In this document: positions 31,046 through 38,570 of the stretch, piece after piece
Layout: every line of letters starts with the position of its first letter
Position numbering within the stretch: the stretch's first letter is position 1
Source of the DNA: Streptomyces avidinii
GTDB lineage: Bacteria > Actinomycetota > Actinomycetes > Streptomycetales > Streptomycetaceae
Direction: 5' to 3'
Assembly: GCF_014650695.1 (NCBI RefSeq)
Contig: NZ_BMVL01000026.1
Coordinates: forward strand, 1-39,397
DNA: 39,397 nt
Notes under the pieces: model-generated
Database searches by the model: none
What the model was told of the DNA's origin: nothing
The model's input: the letters and a program-made list of their open reading frames with translations, nothing else
Made by a program: the position numbers and the translations under genes

Positions 31046-32332
31046 TCAGTGCTTCTTGGAGGCCTGGGAGGCCTGCGAGGCGATGTCCTCCAGGACGGCC
31101 TTCGGGTCGCCGCTCGGTTCGACGGCGCGCCCGATGTTGCGCTTGATGGTGTCGCTGACGGTCAGCCAGGACGGGTCGTTGACCGGGTAGAGCTGGGCTC
31201 CGCGCAGCGCGTTCAGGAACTGCGTGTCGTTCTTGTCCAGGCCGCCCCCGGCCGGAGTGCGCGAGGCGGTGACGGTGGAGGGCAGCAGGTGGTAGCGGCC
31301 GGCGAAGTCCGACAGGTTCTTGTCCTGGTAGACGAAGTCCAGGAACGTGCCGATCTCCGCGCGCTTGCCGTTCTGCTTGAAGGCCATCATCCAGTCGGCC
31401 ACGCCGACGGTGGGCGGGACCTCCCCGGTGCCGAGGTTGTCCGAGACGGGCATGGAGACGGTCGCGACCCCGATGCCCTTGGTGCGAGCCTCGTGGGCCA
31501 GCGACGGGTAGCCGTTGACCATGCCGACCTCGCCGCGCAGGAAGGCGGCGAAGGCCTCGGCGCGGTTCAGCTGGGACGGCGGGGTCGGGCCCGTGAGTCC
31601 GGTGGCGACCATGTGCTCCTTGACCCAGCGCCAGGTGTCGATGTTCTGGTCGGAGGCCAGGCTGTAGTTACCGCTGCTGTCGGCGTACCCGCCGCCGTTG
31701 CTCAGCTCCCAGATCAGCGCCTCGGCGTGCGCCTCCTCGGGGCCGAGCGGCAGGGCGTACGGGTACTTCACGCCCTTGTCCTTGAGCGCCTTGGCGTCGG
31801 CCTTGAGCTCGGACCAGGTCTTGGGGGCCTCCTTGATGCCGGCCTTGGCGAAGAGCGCCTCGTTGTAGAAGAGGAGGCGGCTGCTCGCCACGAAGGGCAG
31901 GCCGTAGAGGGTGCTGCCGACGGAGCCCGCGTCGGCGAGCGGCTGGAGGAAATTCGCCTCGGCGGTGACCGAGAGGAGTTCGTCCGCGGGATAGAGCTTT
32001 CCCTGGGCCGCGAAGTCCGAGTAGGACCCCATGAGTGCCATGTCCGGAGCCTTGCCGGCCTTGACCCGGCGGGAGACCTCGCGGTCGATGTCAGCCCACG
32101 GCAGAAGCTCGACCTCGACCTTCAGTCCGGGATTCTGCTCGGTGAAATCGGCCGTCATCCTGTCCCAGTAGGGCTTGGAACTCGTGGCCGGGCCGTCGCC
32201 GTATTCGGCGGCGACCAGATGCAGCGTACCGGCGTCACCTGCACTGTCTCCGGAGCCACCACATCCGGCCAGAGGTATCAGCAGACCGAGCACGGCCGTG
32301 GTGGCGGTCGTGCCGAAAATTCTTCGTCGCAC
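31046..32332 (-). CDS. extracellular sugar-binding lipoprotein (ABC solute-binding protein), orphan
   Basis: A 428-residue family 1 solute-binding protein. The signal peptide ends in lipobox IPLAGC with Cys24. The mature fold shows LVAAEYGDGPATSSKPYWDR, MTADFTEQNPGLKVEVELLP, MALMGSYSDFAAQGKLYPAD and FVASSRLLFYNEALFAKAGI, the usual sugar-binder order. The start is GTG at 32332. No permease or ATPase genes lie next to it on either side, so it probably serves a transporter encoded elsewhere or works as a sensor. The sugar cannot be read from sequence. Confidence 0.9.
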   Translation of the reverse strand: MRRRIFGTTATTAVLGLLIPLAGCGGSGDSAGDAGTLHLVAAEYGDGPATSSKPYWDRMTADFTEQNPGLKVEVELLPWADIDREVSRRVKAGKAPDMALMGSYSDFAAQGKLYPADELLSVTAEANFLQPLADAGSVGSTLYGLPFVASSRLLFYNEALFAKAGIKEAPKTWSELKADAKALKDKGVKYPYALPLGPEEAHAEALIWELSNGGGYADSSGNYSLASDQNIDTWRWVKEHMVATGLTGPTPPSQLNRAEAFAAFLRGEVGMVNGYPSLAHEARTKGIGVATVSMPVSDNLGTGEVPPTVGVADWMMAFKQNGKRAEIGTFLDFVYQDKNLSDFAGRYHLLPSTVTASRTPAGGGLDKNDTQFLNALRGAQLYPVNDPSWLTVSDTIKRNIGRAVEPSGDPKAVLEDIASQASQASKKH

Positions 32333-32598
32333 GGGTGTATTCCCCTGATTTTCTTTTGGATCCCGTTATTACTTATGAGTTGCTCCGGGTTGAGGTGTCC
32401 CTCGATGGCCCGTTGGCCGGAATTCTCTCCTGAGGGAGGGGTGGTTGATTCCATTGGGGGCGCAGTTGTGGTCAATGCTCCAAGTGGGGCTTTTCCGAGT
32501 GGTGTTTTCCGATATGTGATCGACATAATGGACGCGCGTAGACATGCCGAAAAGCCCGTTTCCGGTCTCGGAACGGGCTCCAGGTTTTCGGGGGCGCT
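32333..32598 (-). other. lower-GC leader and promoter region of sugar-binding protein
   Basis: The 266 bases between two minus-strand genes are clearly more AT-rich than the surroundings, for example the tract around 32346-32377. On the minus strand TTGACC is present at 32471-32476, but no good -10 is seen at standard spacing. I see no coding frame with native codon pattern. It probably holds the promoter of the solute-binding gene and the 3' region upstream of it. Confidence 0.4.
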
Positions 32599-33216
32599 CT
32601 AGTCGGCGAACTCGCCGGCGTACGGGTCGGGCTCGCCCGTCTCCGGATTGCGGCCCTCCTGCCAGCGCCGCTGGGCCTTGCGCCAGTGCACGAAGCTGAG
32701 GTGGCCGCCGTCCCAGAAGGTGATGCTGACGGGGCTCACGTCGAACTCGTCGGAGCAGAGCCGGTAGAGGAATTCGGCCATGCCGTACGGGTACAGCGCG
32801 AAGGAGTCGGCGGTGTGCCGGCCGCAGACCAGGACCGGCCACCGGTCCGGATCGGGGTCGGAGGTGAGCCAGCACAGGATGTCCGACCCGCCGGTGACGC
32901 CCCATGCGATGATCGACTCCGGGTCCACGTCGAAGGCGGACCGGCCGCCCTCCGCCTCCCAGGTCTGCCGGGCGTTGTCGGTCTCCTCGGCCATCCCGGC
33001 CGGGTCCCACTGGAGTCCGGGCTTGGGCAGCGGGAGCAGGATGCTGGCCTCGCCGTTGATGGAGCCGGCACCGAAGCGGCCCATGAACGCGATGAAATCG
33101 GCCGGGAACCGGGTCCCCCAGGTGGCCTCCACGGCCGGCCAGTCGATGTCCTCGTCGGCGCCGTGCGTCGCCGGCATGATCTGCTCCAGCGCCTTGATCC
33201 GCGCGTTCTCCGTCAT
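32599..33216 (-). CDS. SMI1/KNR4 (SUKH) family protein
   Basis: A 205-residue SUKH-fold protein. The core motifs are visible: IDWPAVEATWGTRFPADFIA, FMGRFGAGSINGEASILLPL, then ESIIAWGVTGGSDILCWLTS and LYPYGMAEFLYRLCSDEF. SUKH proteins commonly act as immunity proteins against secreted nuclease or deaminase toxins, and some are general regulators. No polymorphic toxin gene is next to this one in the window. The ATG at 33216 follows GGGGAG. The C-terminal part (WRKAQRRWQEGRNPETGEPD) is basic. Confidence 0.82.
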   Translation of the reverse strand: MTENARIKALEQIMPATHGADEDIDWPAVEATWGTRFPADFIAFMGRFGAGSINGEASILLPLPKPGLQWDPAGMAEETDNARQTWEAEGGRSAFDVDPESIIAWGVTGGSDILCWLTSDPDPDRWPVLVCGRHTADSFALYPYGMAEFLYRLCSDEFDVSPVSITFWDGGHLSFVHWRKAQRRWQEGRNPETGEPDPYAGEFAD

Positions 33217-33275
33217 GCCGCTCCCCTGATGCCCCAGCTCAACCGCCCCAACCTACTGCCAGTGCGGAGCACCGC

Positions 33276-33650
33276 CTAGCCGGGCGTGAGACGCCCCGGC
33301 AGATCCACCTCGACGGTGGTTCCGGCCCGCAGGCCCCACCCGGCCATGGCGCCCGCCGCCGCCTCCAGGACGTGCCGGGCGCGGAGCCGGGGCAGGCCGA
33401 GGCGGCCCGGCGCCATCGTGGCCACCGCGAGCACGCCGAAGTCGCGGTCGAGGTACGCCACGTCGATCGCGAACCGCATCCGGAAGGTGTGCACGCTCGC
33501 CGCGGGCGTCAGCAGCATCGCGCCGTCGATCCCGTCCCGCCCGAGCAGCCCGCGGGTCCGCGCCCCGTACGAGGCCGCGATCTCGACCGGGATCTCCGTG
33601 GGGTCCGCGCCGACCCGCAGTACCGCGCGGCCGTCCTGCCAGTGCGCCAT
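33276..33650 (-). CDS. DUF192 family protein
   Basis: A 124-residue protein of the DUF192 family. Seen are VEIAASYGARTRGLLGRDGI, DGAMLLTPAASVHTFRMRFA, IDVAYLDRDFGVLAVATMAP, and HVLEAAAGAMAGWGLRAGTT, the standard order. The biochemical role of the family is not established. I chose the ATG at 33650 because AAGGTGG lies upstream; a GTG at 33659 is possible. It diverges from the prepilin peptidase gene with a very short gap. Linkage of DUF192 with Tad peptidase genes may mean it is a pilus-linked protein. Confidence 0.85.
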   Translation of the reverse strand: MAHWQDGRAVLRVGADPTEIPVEIAASYGARTRGLLGRDGIDGAMLLTPAASVHTFRMRFAIDVAYLDRDFGVLAVATMAPGRLGLPRLRARHVLEAAAGAMAGWGLRAGTTVEVDLPGRLTPG

Positions 33651-33685
33651 GGCGGCCACCTTAGGGGGTGTCCTACCGTCGCCGG

Positions 33686-34429
33686 ATGATGGGTGCGCTC
33701 GTGATCGTTCTCGCCGCCGGGTACGGCGCGGCTGCCGGGCTCCTGCTGCCGCGCCCCGCGTACCGGCTCTCCGTCCCGCCGGGCGACCCCTGGCGGGGCA
33801 GCTGCCCGCAGGGGCACCGGCTGGCGGGCTGGCCCGGCCCGGCCCGCTGCCTGCCGGGCGCGGAGCCGCCCGGGCCCCCGCACGGGTACGGCCGGCCGGC
33901 CGTACCCCTGGCCGTGCTCACCGCGGGGGTCTGCGCCCTGCTCGCGGCCACCGTCGGCGCGCGCCCGGAGCTGGTGGCCTACGCGGGCCTCGCCCCGCTG
34001 TTCGTGCTGCTCGCCCTCGTCGACCGGGCCGTGCACCGGCTGCCCGACGTGCTGACCCTGCCGCTCGCCGCGGCGGTCGCCGCGCTGCTGGGGGCGGCCG
34101 CCCTGGCGCCGGGCTCCGCGGGGTCCTGGCGGCTCGCGCTGCTGGGCGGCGGCGCGCTCGGGGCCGCGTACCTGCTGCTCCATCTGATCAATCCGGCCGG
34201 CATGGGCTTCGGCGACGTCAAGCTGGCGCTCTCGCTGGGGGTCGCTCTTGGGTGGTACGGGTGGGGGGTATGGGCCGCAGGGGCTTTCCTCGGGCTCCTC
34301 TACGGGGCCCTCCACGGGCTCTTCCTGGTGCTGCGCGGCTCCGAACGGGGCCGTCAGGGCTACGCGTTCGGCCCCTTCATGGCCGCCGGAGCACTCACCG
34401 GAGTGCTGCTGGGTGGTTTCGGAGCGTAA
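33686..34429 (+). CDS. tadV: A24 prepilin peptidase (TadV/CpaA type)
   Basis: A 247-residue membrane aspartyl protease that should cut the Flp pilin and TadE leaders. About six to seven hydrophobic helices are present. The two catalytic aspartates are visible: Asp113 in LALVDRAVHRLPD and Asp177 in GMGFGDVKL, the second in the conserved GxGD form. GYAFGPFMAAGA is the conserved family end. The N-terminal methylase-like cysteine region is reduced (SCPQGHRLAGWPGPARC). The start may be 33686, 33689 or the GTG at 33668. It lies about 10 kb from the pilus locus, and no other candidate peptidase is in the window. Confidence 0.9.
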   Translation: MMGALVIVLAAGYGAAAGLLLPRPAYRLSVPPGDPWRGSCPQGHRLAGWPGPARCLPGAEPPGPPHGYGRPAVPLAVLTAGVCALLAATVGARPELVAYAGLAPLFVLLALVDRAVHRLPDVLTLPLAAAVAALLGAAALAPGSAGSWRLALLGGGALGAAYLLLHLINPAGMGFGDVKLALSLGVALGWYGWGVWAAGAFLGLLYGALHGLFLVLRGSERGRQGYAFGPFMAAGALTGVLLGGFGA

Positions 34430-34475
34430 TCGTGGTGCGCCAATGCACGCAGCATGCTTTACGAAGGGTTATGGT

Positions 34476-34529
34476 GGAACCCCCCCCTCGGGCCGGTCCG
34501 TATCCCCCCCACGGACCGGCCCGTTTTTT
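34476..34529 (+). ncRNA. candidate 6C-family small RNA with intrinsic terminator
   Basis: A run of eight C (34480-34487) is followed by a perfect 13-base stem, CGGGCCGGTCCGT (34489-34501) with ACGGACCGGCCCG (34511-34523). Its 9-base loop holds seven C (34504-34510), and TTTTTT follows (34524-34529). Two C-runs of six or more with C-rich hairpin loops define the actinobacterial 6C RNA. TATGGT (34470-34475) could be the -10. The first stem is not clearly formed here, so the family call is probable rather than certain. As a plain feature, it is the strongest intrinsic terminator in the window. Confidence 0.6.
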
Positions 34530-34571
34530 GTTTTCCGGCTCCCGTGCCGTACTTCGCGGTAAAAGTGCAGG

Positions 34572-35609
34572 TCAGCCGCGCTGGGCCCAGATGTTGGTGC
34601 CGGGGGTGGAGACGGCGAGGGAGTCGATCTCCTTCAACTCGGCCTCGGTGAGCGGCGCGGAAGCCAGCGCGGCCACGTTCTCCTCCAGCTGCGGCACGCT
34701 CGATGCGCCGATCAGGGCCGAGGTCATCCGGTCGTCGCGGAGCACCCACTTGAGCGCCAGCTGGGCGAGGGACTGCCCGCGGCGGGACGCGATCTCGTTG
34801 AGGCCGGTCAGCCGGCGGAGCACCTCGTCCGAGAGCAGGTCCGGGTTCAGGGACTTGCCCTGCGCGGCGCGCGAGTCGGCCGGGATGCCCTTCAGGTACT
34901 TGCCCGTCAGCATGCCCTGCGCCAGCGGGGCGAAGGAGATGCACCCCATGCCGGCGTCCTCCAGGGTGTCCAGCAGGCCGTCCTCCTCCGTCCAGCGGTT
35001 GATCATGGAGTACGAGGGCTGGTGGATGAGCGGGCGCACGCCCATCCCGCGCAGGATGCGCACGGCCTCGGCCGTCTGCTCCGCGGTGTAGGAGGAGACG
35101 CCCACGTAGAGCGCCTTGCCCTGCTGGACCGCGGACGCGAGGGCGCCCATGGTCTCCTCCAGCGGGGTCTCCGGGTCGAAGCGGTGCGAGTAGAAGATGT
35201 CGACGTAGTCCACGCCCATCCGCTTCAGCGAGGCGTCGAGCGAGCTGAGCAGGTACTTGCGGCTGCCCCACTCGCCGTACGGCCCGGCGTGCATCAGGTA
35301 GCCGGCCTTGGTCGAGAGGATCAGCTCGTCGCGGTGGGACGCGAAGTCCTGCGCAAAGATCTTGCCGAAATTCAGCTCGGCCGAGCCGGGCGGCGGGCCG
35401 TAGTTGTTCGCCAGGTCGAAGTGGGTGATCCCGAGGTCGAAGGCCCGGCGGAGGATCGACCGCTGGGACTCCAGGGTCCTGTCGTCGCCGAAGTTGTGCC
35501 AGAGGCCGAGGGAGACCGCGGGAAGCTTGAGGCCGCTGTGGCCGGTGCGCCGGTACTCCATGGAGTCGTAGCGCGAGGGCTCTGCCCGATAGGGATTGGT
35601 ATCAGTCAC
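34572..35609 (-). CDS. aldo/keto reductase (YghZ / L-glyceraldehyde 3-phosphate reductase type)
   Basis: A 345-residue NADPH-dependent aldo-keto reductase. The conserved pieces are FDLANNYGPPPGSAE (catalytic Asp and Tyr), ILSTKAGY (Lys) and FYSHRFD (His), forming the tetrad. FAPLAQGMLTGKYL and LIGASSVPQLEENV bind the cofactor. This pattern matches YghZ-like enzymes, which reduce L-glyceraldehyde 3-phosphate and other aldehydes. I chose GTG 35609, which has GGGAGGA upstream. It is a single gene, convergent with the prepilin peptidase across the candidate 6C RNA, and divergent from uppS. Confidence 0.92.
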   Translation of the reverse strand: MTDTNPYRAEPSRYDSMEYRRTGHSGLKLPAVSLGLWHNFGDDRTLESQRSILRRAFDLGITHFDLANNYGPPPGSAELNFGKIFAQDFASHRDELILSTKAGYLMHAGPYGEWGSRKYLLSSLDASLKRMGVDYVDIFYSHRFDPETPLEETMGALASAVQQGKALYVGVSSYTAEQTAEAVRILRGMGVRPLIHQPSYSMINRWTEEDGLLDTLEDAGMGCISFAPLAQGMLTGKYLKGIPADSRAAQGKSLNPDLLSDEVLRRLTGLNEIASRRGQSLAQLALKWVLRDDRMTSALIGASSVPQLEENVAALASAPLTEAELKEIDSLAVSTPGTNIWAQRG

Positions 35610-35735
35610 GTTGTCCTCCCTATCACGGAGTTGTGACGGACCGAGTTGGGTACCCCCTCCCGCCGCGCAGTAATGTGGCGCACTCGGGGGGACCGCATTT
35701 CGCACGGGGGCACTGCACGGAGGGGCTGGAAGATC

Positions 35736-36497
35736 GTGAAGCTGCGCGACCTGGTGTACAGGCTTTATGCACGCCGGGTGGAAGGCCGCCTCGACCATGA
35801 TGCGGCGCCCAAGCACATCGGCGTCATCCTGGACGGAAACCGCCGCTGGGCGAAGGCGTCCGGAGGGACGACGGAGCAGGGCCATCAGGCCGGAGCCGAC
35901 AAGATCTCCGAGATGCTGGGCTGGTGCACCGAGACGGACGTCGAGGTCGTCACCCTGTGGATGCTCTCCACGGACAACCTGGACCGGCCCGAGGTCGAGC
36001 TCCGTCCGCTGCTCAACATCATCGAGAACACCGTGCGGGGCCTGGCCACGGACGGCCGCTGGCGCGTCCACCACGTCGGCAACCTCGACATCCTGCCCGC
36101 CCGGACGCAGACCGTGCTCAAGGAGGCCGAGCAGGCCACCCACGACGTCGACGGGATAATGGTCAACGTCGCCGTCGGCTACGGCGGCCGCCAGGAGATC
36201 GCCGACGCGGTCCGCTCGCTGCTGCTGGAGCACGCGCGGAAGGGCACCTCCTTCGAGGAGCTCGCGGAGATCCTGGACATCGACCACATCGCCGAGCACC
36301 TCTACACGCGCGGCCAGCCCGACCCGGACCTCGTCATCCGCACCAGCGGCGAGCAGCGGCTGTCCGGATTCATGCTGTGGCAGAGCGCGCACAGCGAGTA
36401 CTACTTCTGCGAAGTCTTCTGGCCCGCCTTCCGCAAGGTCGACTTCCTGCGGGCGCTGCGCGACTACGCGGCCCGTCACCGGCGCTACGGCACCTGA
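35736..36497 (+). CDS. uppS: isoprenyl (cis-prenyl) transferase
   Basis: A 253-residue cis-prenyltransferase that condenses isopentenyl diphosphate onto an allylic diphosphate, making Z-prenyl chains for wall lipid carriers. The Mg-binding motif ILDGNRRWAK (Asp33, Asn35, Arg36) is present. So are MLSTDNLDRP, IMVNVAVGYGGRQEIADAVR, and DLVIRTSGEQRLSGFMLWQS followed by AHSEYYF. I chose the GTG at 35736 because the family core starts soon after. Product length cannot be told; the actinobacterial Z-FPP synthase branch is possible. It lies just before the PhoH2-type gene. Confidence 0.92.
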   Translation: MKLRDLVYRLYARRVEGRLDHDAAPKHIGVILDGNRRWAKASGGTTEQGHQAGADKISEMLGWCTETDVEVVTLWMLSTDNLDRPEVELRPLLNIIENTVRGLATDGRWRVHHVGNLDILPARTQTVLKEAEQATHDVDGIMVNVAVGYGGRQEIADAVRSLLLEHARKGTSFEELAEILDIDHIAEHLYTRGQPDPDLVIRTSGEQRLSGFMLWQSAHSEYYFCEVFWPAFRKVDFLRALRDYAARHRRYGT

Positions 36498-36818
36498 GTC
36501 GCCGTAGGGGTTTCTCGCCCCTGCGGGTCCCGGCACCCCCTCCCCTCGAAGCCTTCACCAGGGATTCACCGAGCGTCCGTCATATGCCATGGCATGGCCT
36601 GGCCTGTTCGGGGAATATCCCTTTCAGGTCGATGCCCGATCCAGGGTGTCGAGTCTCAGCGGACGGCATGGGGTCGTCCGCCCGGGAGGCCCTTTGCACC
36701 AGGACGCACGTGCGGTTCGCACGGACGGAGTGGAGGGCCGGAAATCGGCCCTGGCATGGGTGCCGATGACCGGTCCGGTCTTCATGGCCCGACCTCTTCC
36801 GAGGGGGTACGTCCTTCC
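36498..36818. other. 321-bp gap between uppS and phoH2-type gene
   Basis: The left part holds the uppS terminator (36502-36526). At 36585-36594 TGCCATGGCA is a perfect 10-base palindrome. Base use is less GC-skewed at third positions than in true genes. A weak 78-codon frame crosses the right part and overlaps the PhoH2-type start (see 36589-36825). I see no clear promoter boxes. Confidence 0.5.
36502..36526 (+). terminator. uppS terminator hairpin
   Basis: CCGTAGGGG (36502-36510) pairs with CCCCTGCGG (36518-36526), with one wobble, across a 7-base TTTCTCG loop, just after the uppS stop codon. Confidence 0.65.
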
Positions 36819-36825
36819 GTGGTGA
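36589..36825 (+). CDS. doubtful small ORF overlapping PhoH2-type start
   Basis: A 78-codon open frame (MAWPGLFGEYPFQVDARSRV and onward) overlaps the first bases of the PhoH2-type gene. In mycobacteria a short gene, phoAT, overlaps phoH2 and encodes its antitoxin, so this position is suggestive. Against it: third-position GC is only moderate, no ribosome site is clear before the ATG, and no similarity to PhoAT is visible to me. It is listed as a candidate only. Confidence 0.15.
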   Translation: MAWPGLFGEYPFQVDARSRVSSLSGRHGVVRPGGPLHQDARAVRTDGVEGRKSALAWVPMTGPVFMARPLPRGYVLPW

Positions 36826-38135
36826 CCAGCACAAAGAGCCGCCTGCAAGACAGGCGGACCTACGTCCTCGACACCAGCGTCCTGCTGGCAGACCCCAATG
36901 CGATCTCCCGCTTCGACGAGCACGAGGTCGTGCTCCCGATCGTGGTGATCACCGAGCTGGAGGCAAAGAGGCACCATCCCGAACTCGGCTACTTCGCGCG
37001 CCAGGCCCTGCGCCTGCTCGACGACTTCCGGGTTCGAAACGGTCGCCTGGACGCCCCCATCCCGCTGGGCGATCTGGGCGGCACCCTGCGAGTCGAGCTC
37101 AACCACTCCGACCCGGGCGTCCTGCCCGCAGGCTTCCGGTTGGGGGACAACGACTCGCGGATCCTCGCGGTCGCCCGCAACCTCCAGGCCGAGGGCTACG
37201 ACGTCACGGTGGTCTCGAAGGATCTCCCACTGCGCATCAAGGCCTCCTCCGTGGGGCTGATCGCCGAGGAGTACCGCGCGGAGCTCGCGATCACCGACGC
37301 CGGCTGGACGGGAATGAGCGAGCTCGCCCTGTCCGGGGAGCAGGTGGACCTCCTCTACTCGGAGGACCGCCTCTACGTGCCGGAGGCCGCGGAACTGCCC
37401 GTGCACACCGGACTGGTCCTGCAGTCCGAGCGTGGCAAGGCCCTGGGCCGGGTCACGGCGGACGGCAACGTGAAGCTCGTACGGGGCGACCGCGAGGCCT
37501 TCGGGCTGCACGGCCGCAGCGCCGAGCAGCGCATCGCGCTGGACCTCCTCCTCGACCCCGAGATCGGGATCCTCTCGATGGGCGGCCGGGCCGGCACCGG
37601 TAAGTCGGCGCTGGCGCTCTGCGCGGGGTTGGAGGCGGTGCTGGAGCGGCGGCAGCACCAGAAGGTGATGGTCTTCCGGCCGCTGTACGCGGTGGGCGGT
37701 CAGGACCTCGGCTACCTGCCCGGGGACGCCTCCGAGAAGATGAGCCCCTGGGCGCAGGCGGTCTTCGACACCCTCTCGGCGGTCGCCGGGCGCGAGGTCA
37801 TCGAGGAGGTGCTGAACCGCGGAATGCTGGAGGTCCTGCCGCTCACGCACATCCGCGGGCGCTCGCTGCACGATGCCTTCGTGATCGTGGACGAGGCGCA
37901 GTCCCTGGAACGCAACGTCCTGCTGACCGTTCTGTCCCGGATCGGGGCCAATTCGCGGGTCGTTCTGACCCACGACGTCGCCCAGCGGGACAACCTGCGG
38001 GTCGGCCGGTACGACGGAGTCGTCGCCGTGGTCGAGAAGTTGAAGGGCCACCCGCTCTTCGCCCACATCACGCTGACTCGTTCCGAGCGGTCGCCGATCG
38101 CCGCGCTGGTCACCGAGATGCTCGAAACGCTCTGA
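36819..38135 (+). CDS. phoH: PhoH2 protein: PIN RNase domain fused to PhoH ATPase
   Basis: A 438-residue protein. The N-terminal PIN domain has the acidic metal site: Asp18 in YVLDTSVLLADP, ITELEAKRHH, and GDNDSRILAVAR with VVSKDLPLRIKA (residues 10-160). The PhoH ATPase follows with Walker A GGRAGTGKSALAL (Lys262) and Walker B FVIVDEAQSLERN, then SRIGANSRVVLTHDVAQRDN. Known PhoH2 proteins unwind and cut RNA. The start is GTG at 36819 or 36822, after GAGGGGG at 36801. It follows uppS. Whether a PhoAT-type antitoxin exists here is open. Confidence 0.93.
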   Translation: MVTSTKSRLQDRRTYVLDTSVLLADPNAISRFDEHEVVLPIVVITELEAKRHHPELGYFARQALRLLDDFRVRNGRLDAPIPLGDLGGTLRVELNHSDPGVLPAGFRLGDNDSRILAVARNLQAEGYDVTVVSKDLPLRIKASSVGLIAEEYRAELAITDAGWTGMSELALSGEQVDLLYSEDRLYVPEAAELPVHTGLVLQSERGKALGRVTADGNVKLVRGDREAFGLHGRSAEQRIALDLLLDPEIGILSMGGRAGTGKSALALCAGLEAVLERRQHQKVMVFRPLYAVGGQDLGYLPGDASEKMSPWAQAVFDTLSAVAGREVIEEVLNRGMLEVLPLTHIRGRSLHDAFVIVDEAQSLERNVLLTVLSRIGANSRVVLTHDVAQRDNLRVGRYDGVVAVVEKLKGHPLFAHITLTRSERSPIAALVTEMLETL

Positions 38136-38570
38136 CCCCGATCCGGCCGCAACCGGCGGTCGAAGCGGTCAAAAACCTCATAGCGGGAAGGTGAGTTGGC
38201 GCCGCCCGGCAAAGGCCCGAGAGCCTAGCCGGGCGGCGTCGTGCTGCACAGGCCTTTGCTCGAATCAGCAGCGACATGCCAGGTGTGACCTTTAACACGC
38301 ACCAGAGAATTGCCTTGCGGTGTCGCGTTCCGGCAGAGTCTGGTTTCCGTCAGGCCCCGCATACGGCACACCTGTATCTCCCGTGAGGTACGCGCAGCAC
38401 CACAACTCCACAGTCGATCGCCGTATGCCGCCCGGAGTTTCATGCGGCAGCCCCCGCGAGGGAGTTGCCCACGGGCCCGCGCCTCCAGTGACCGTAGAAC
38501 CACGGAGGCCAGAGTCGAGGGCACTTTTGCGCCCGCGCGGTCACTGCGGACGCTGCTGGAAGGACACCGT
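38136..38570. other. 435-bp gap: terminator and long leader of wall enzyme gene
   Basis: The left part carries the phoH-type terminator (38201-38237). The rest is an apparently untranslated leader of up to 300 bases before the transglycosylase gene. It contains short hairpins, such as GCCTCC / GGAGGC around 38482-38510. Long structured leaders before Streptomyces wall hydrolases are often ydaO c-di-AMP riboswitches, but I do not find the conserved core here. No reading frame looks coding. Confidence 0.5.
38201..38237 (+). terminator. phoH-type gene terminator hairpin
   Basis: GCCGCCCGGC (38201-38210) pairs perfectly with GCCGGGCGGC (38228-38237) across a 17-base loop, with further pairing on the outer side. 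It lies 65 bases after the stop codon. Confidence 0.75.

Noticed and set aside
32599..33216. Toxin-immunity pair
   Set aside because: Only the SUKH side is present; neighbouring genes (sugar-binding protein, DUF192) are not toxins.
34430..34571. tRNA-like sequence near GCATGC repeats
   Set aside because: No cloverleaf or conserved T-loop (GGTTCRA) arrangement could be formed.
38240..38570. ydaO/yuaA c-di-AMP riboswitch
   Set aside because: The context is right (wall hydrolase leader), but the conserved core sequence of the class was not found by eye.
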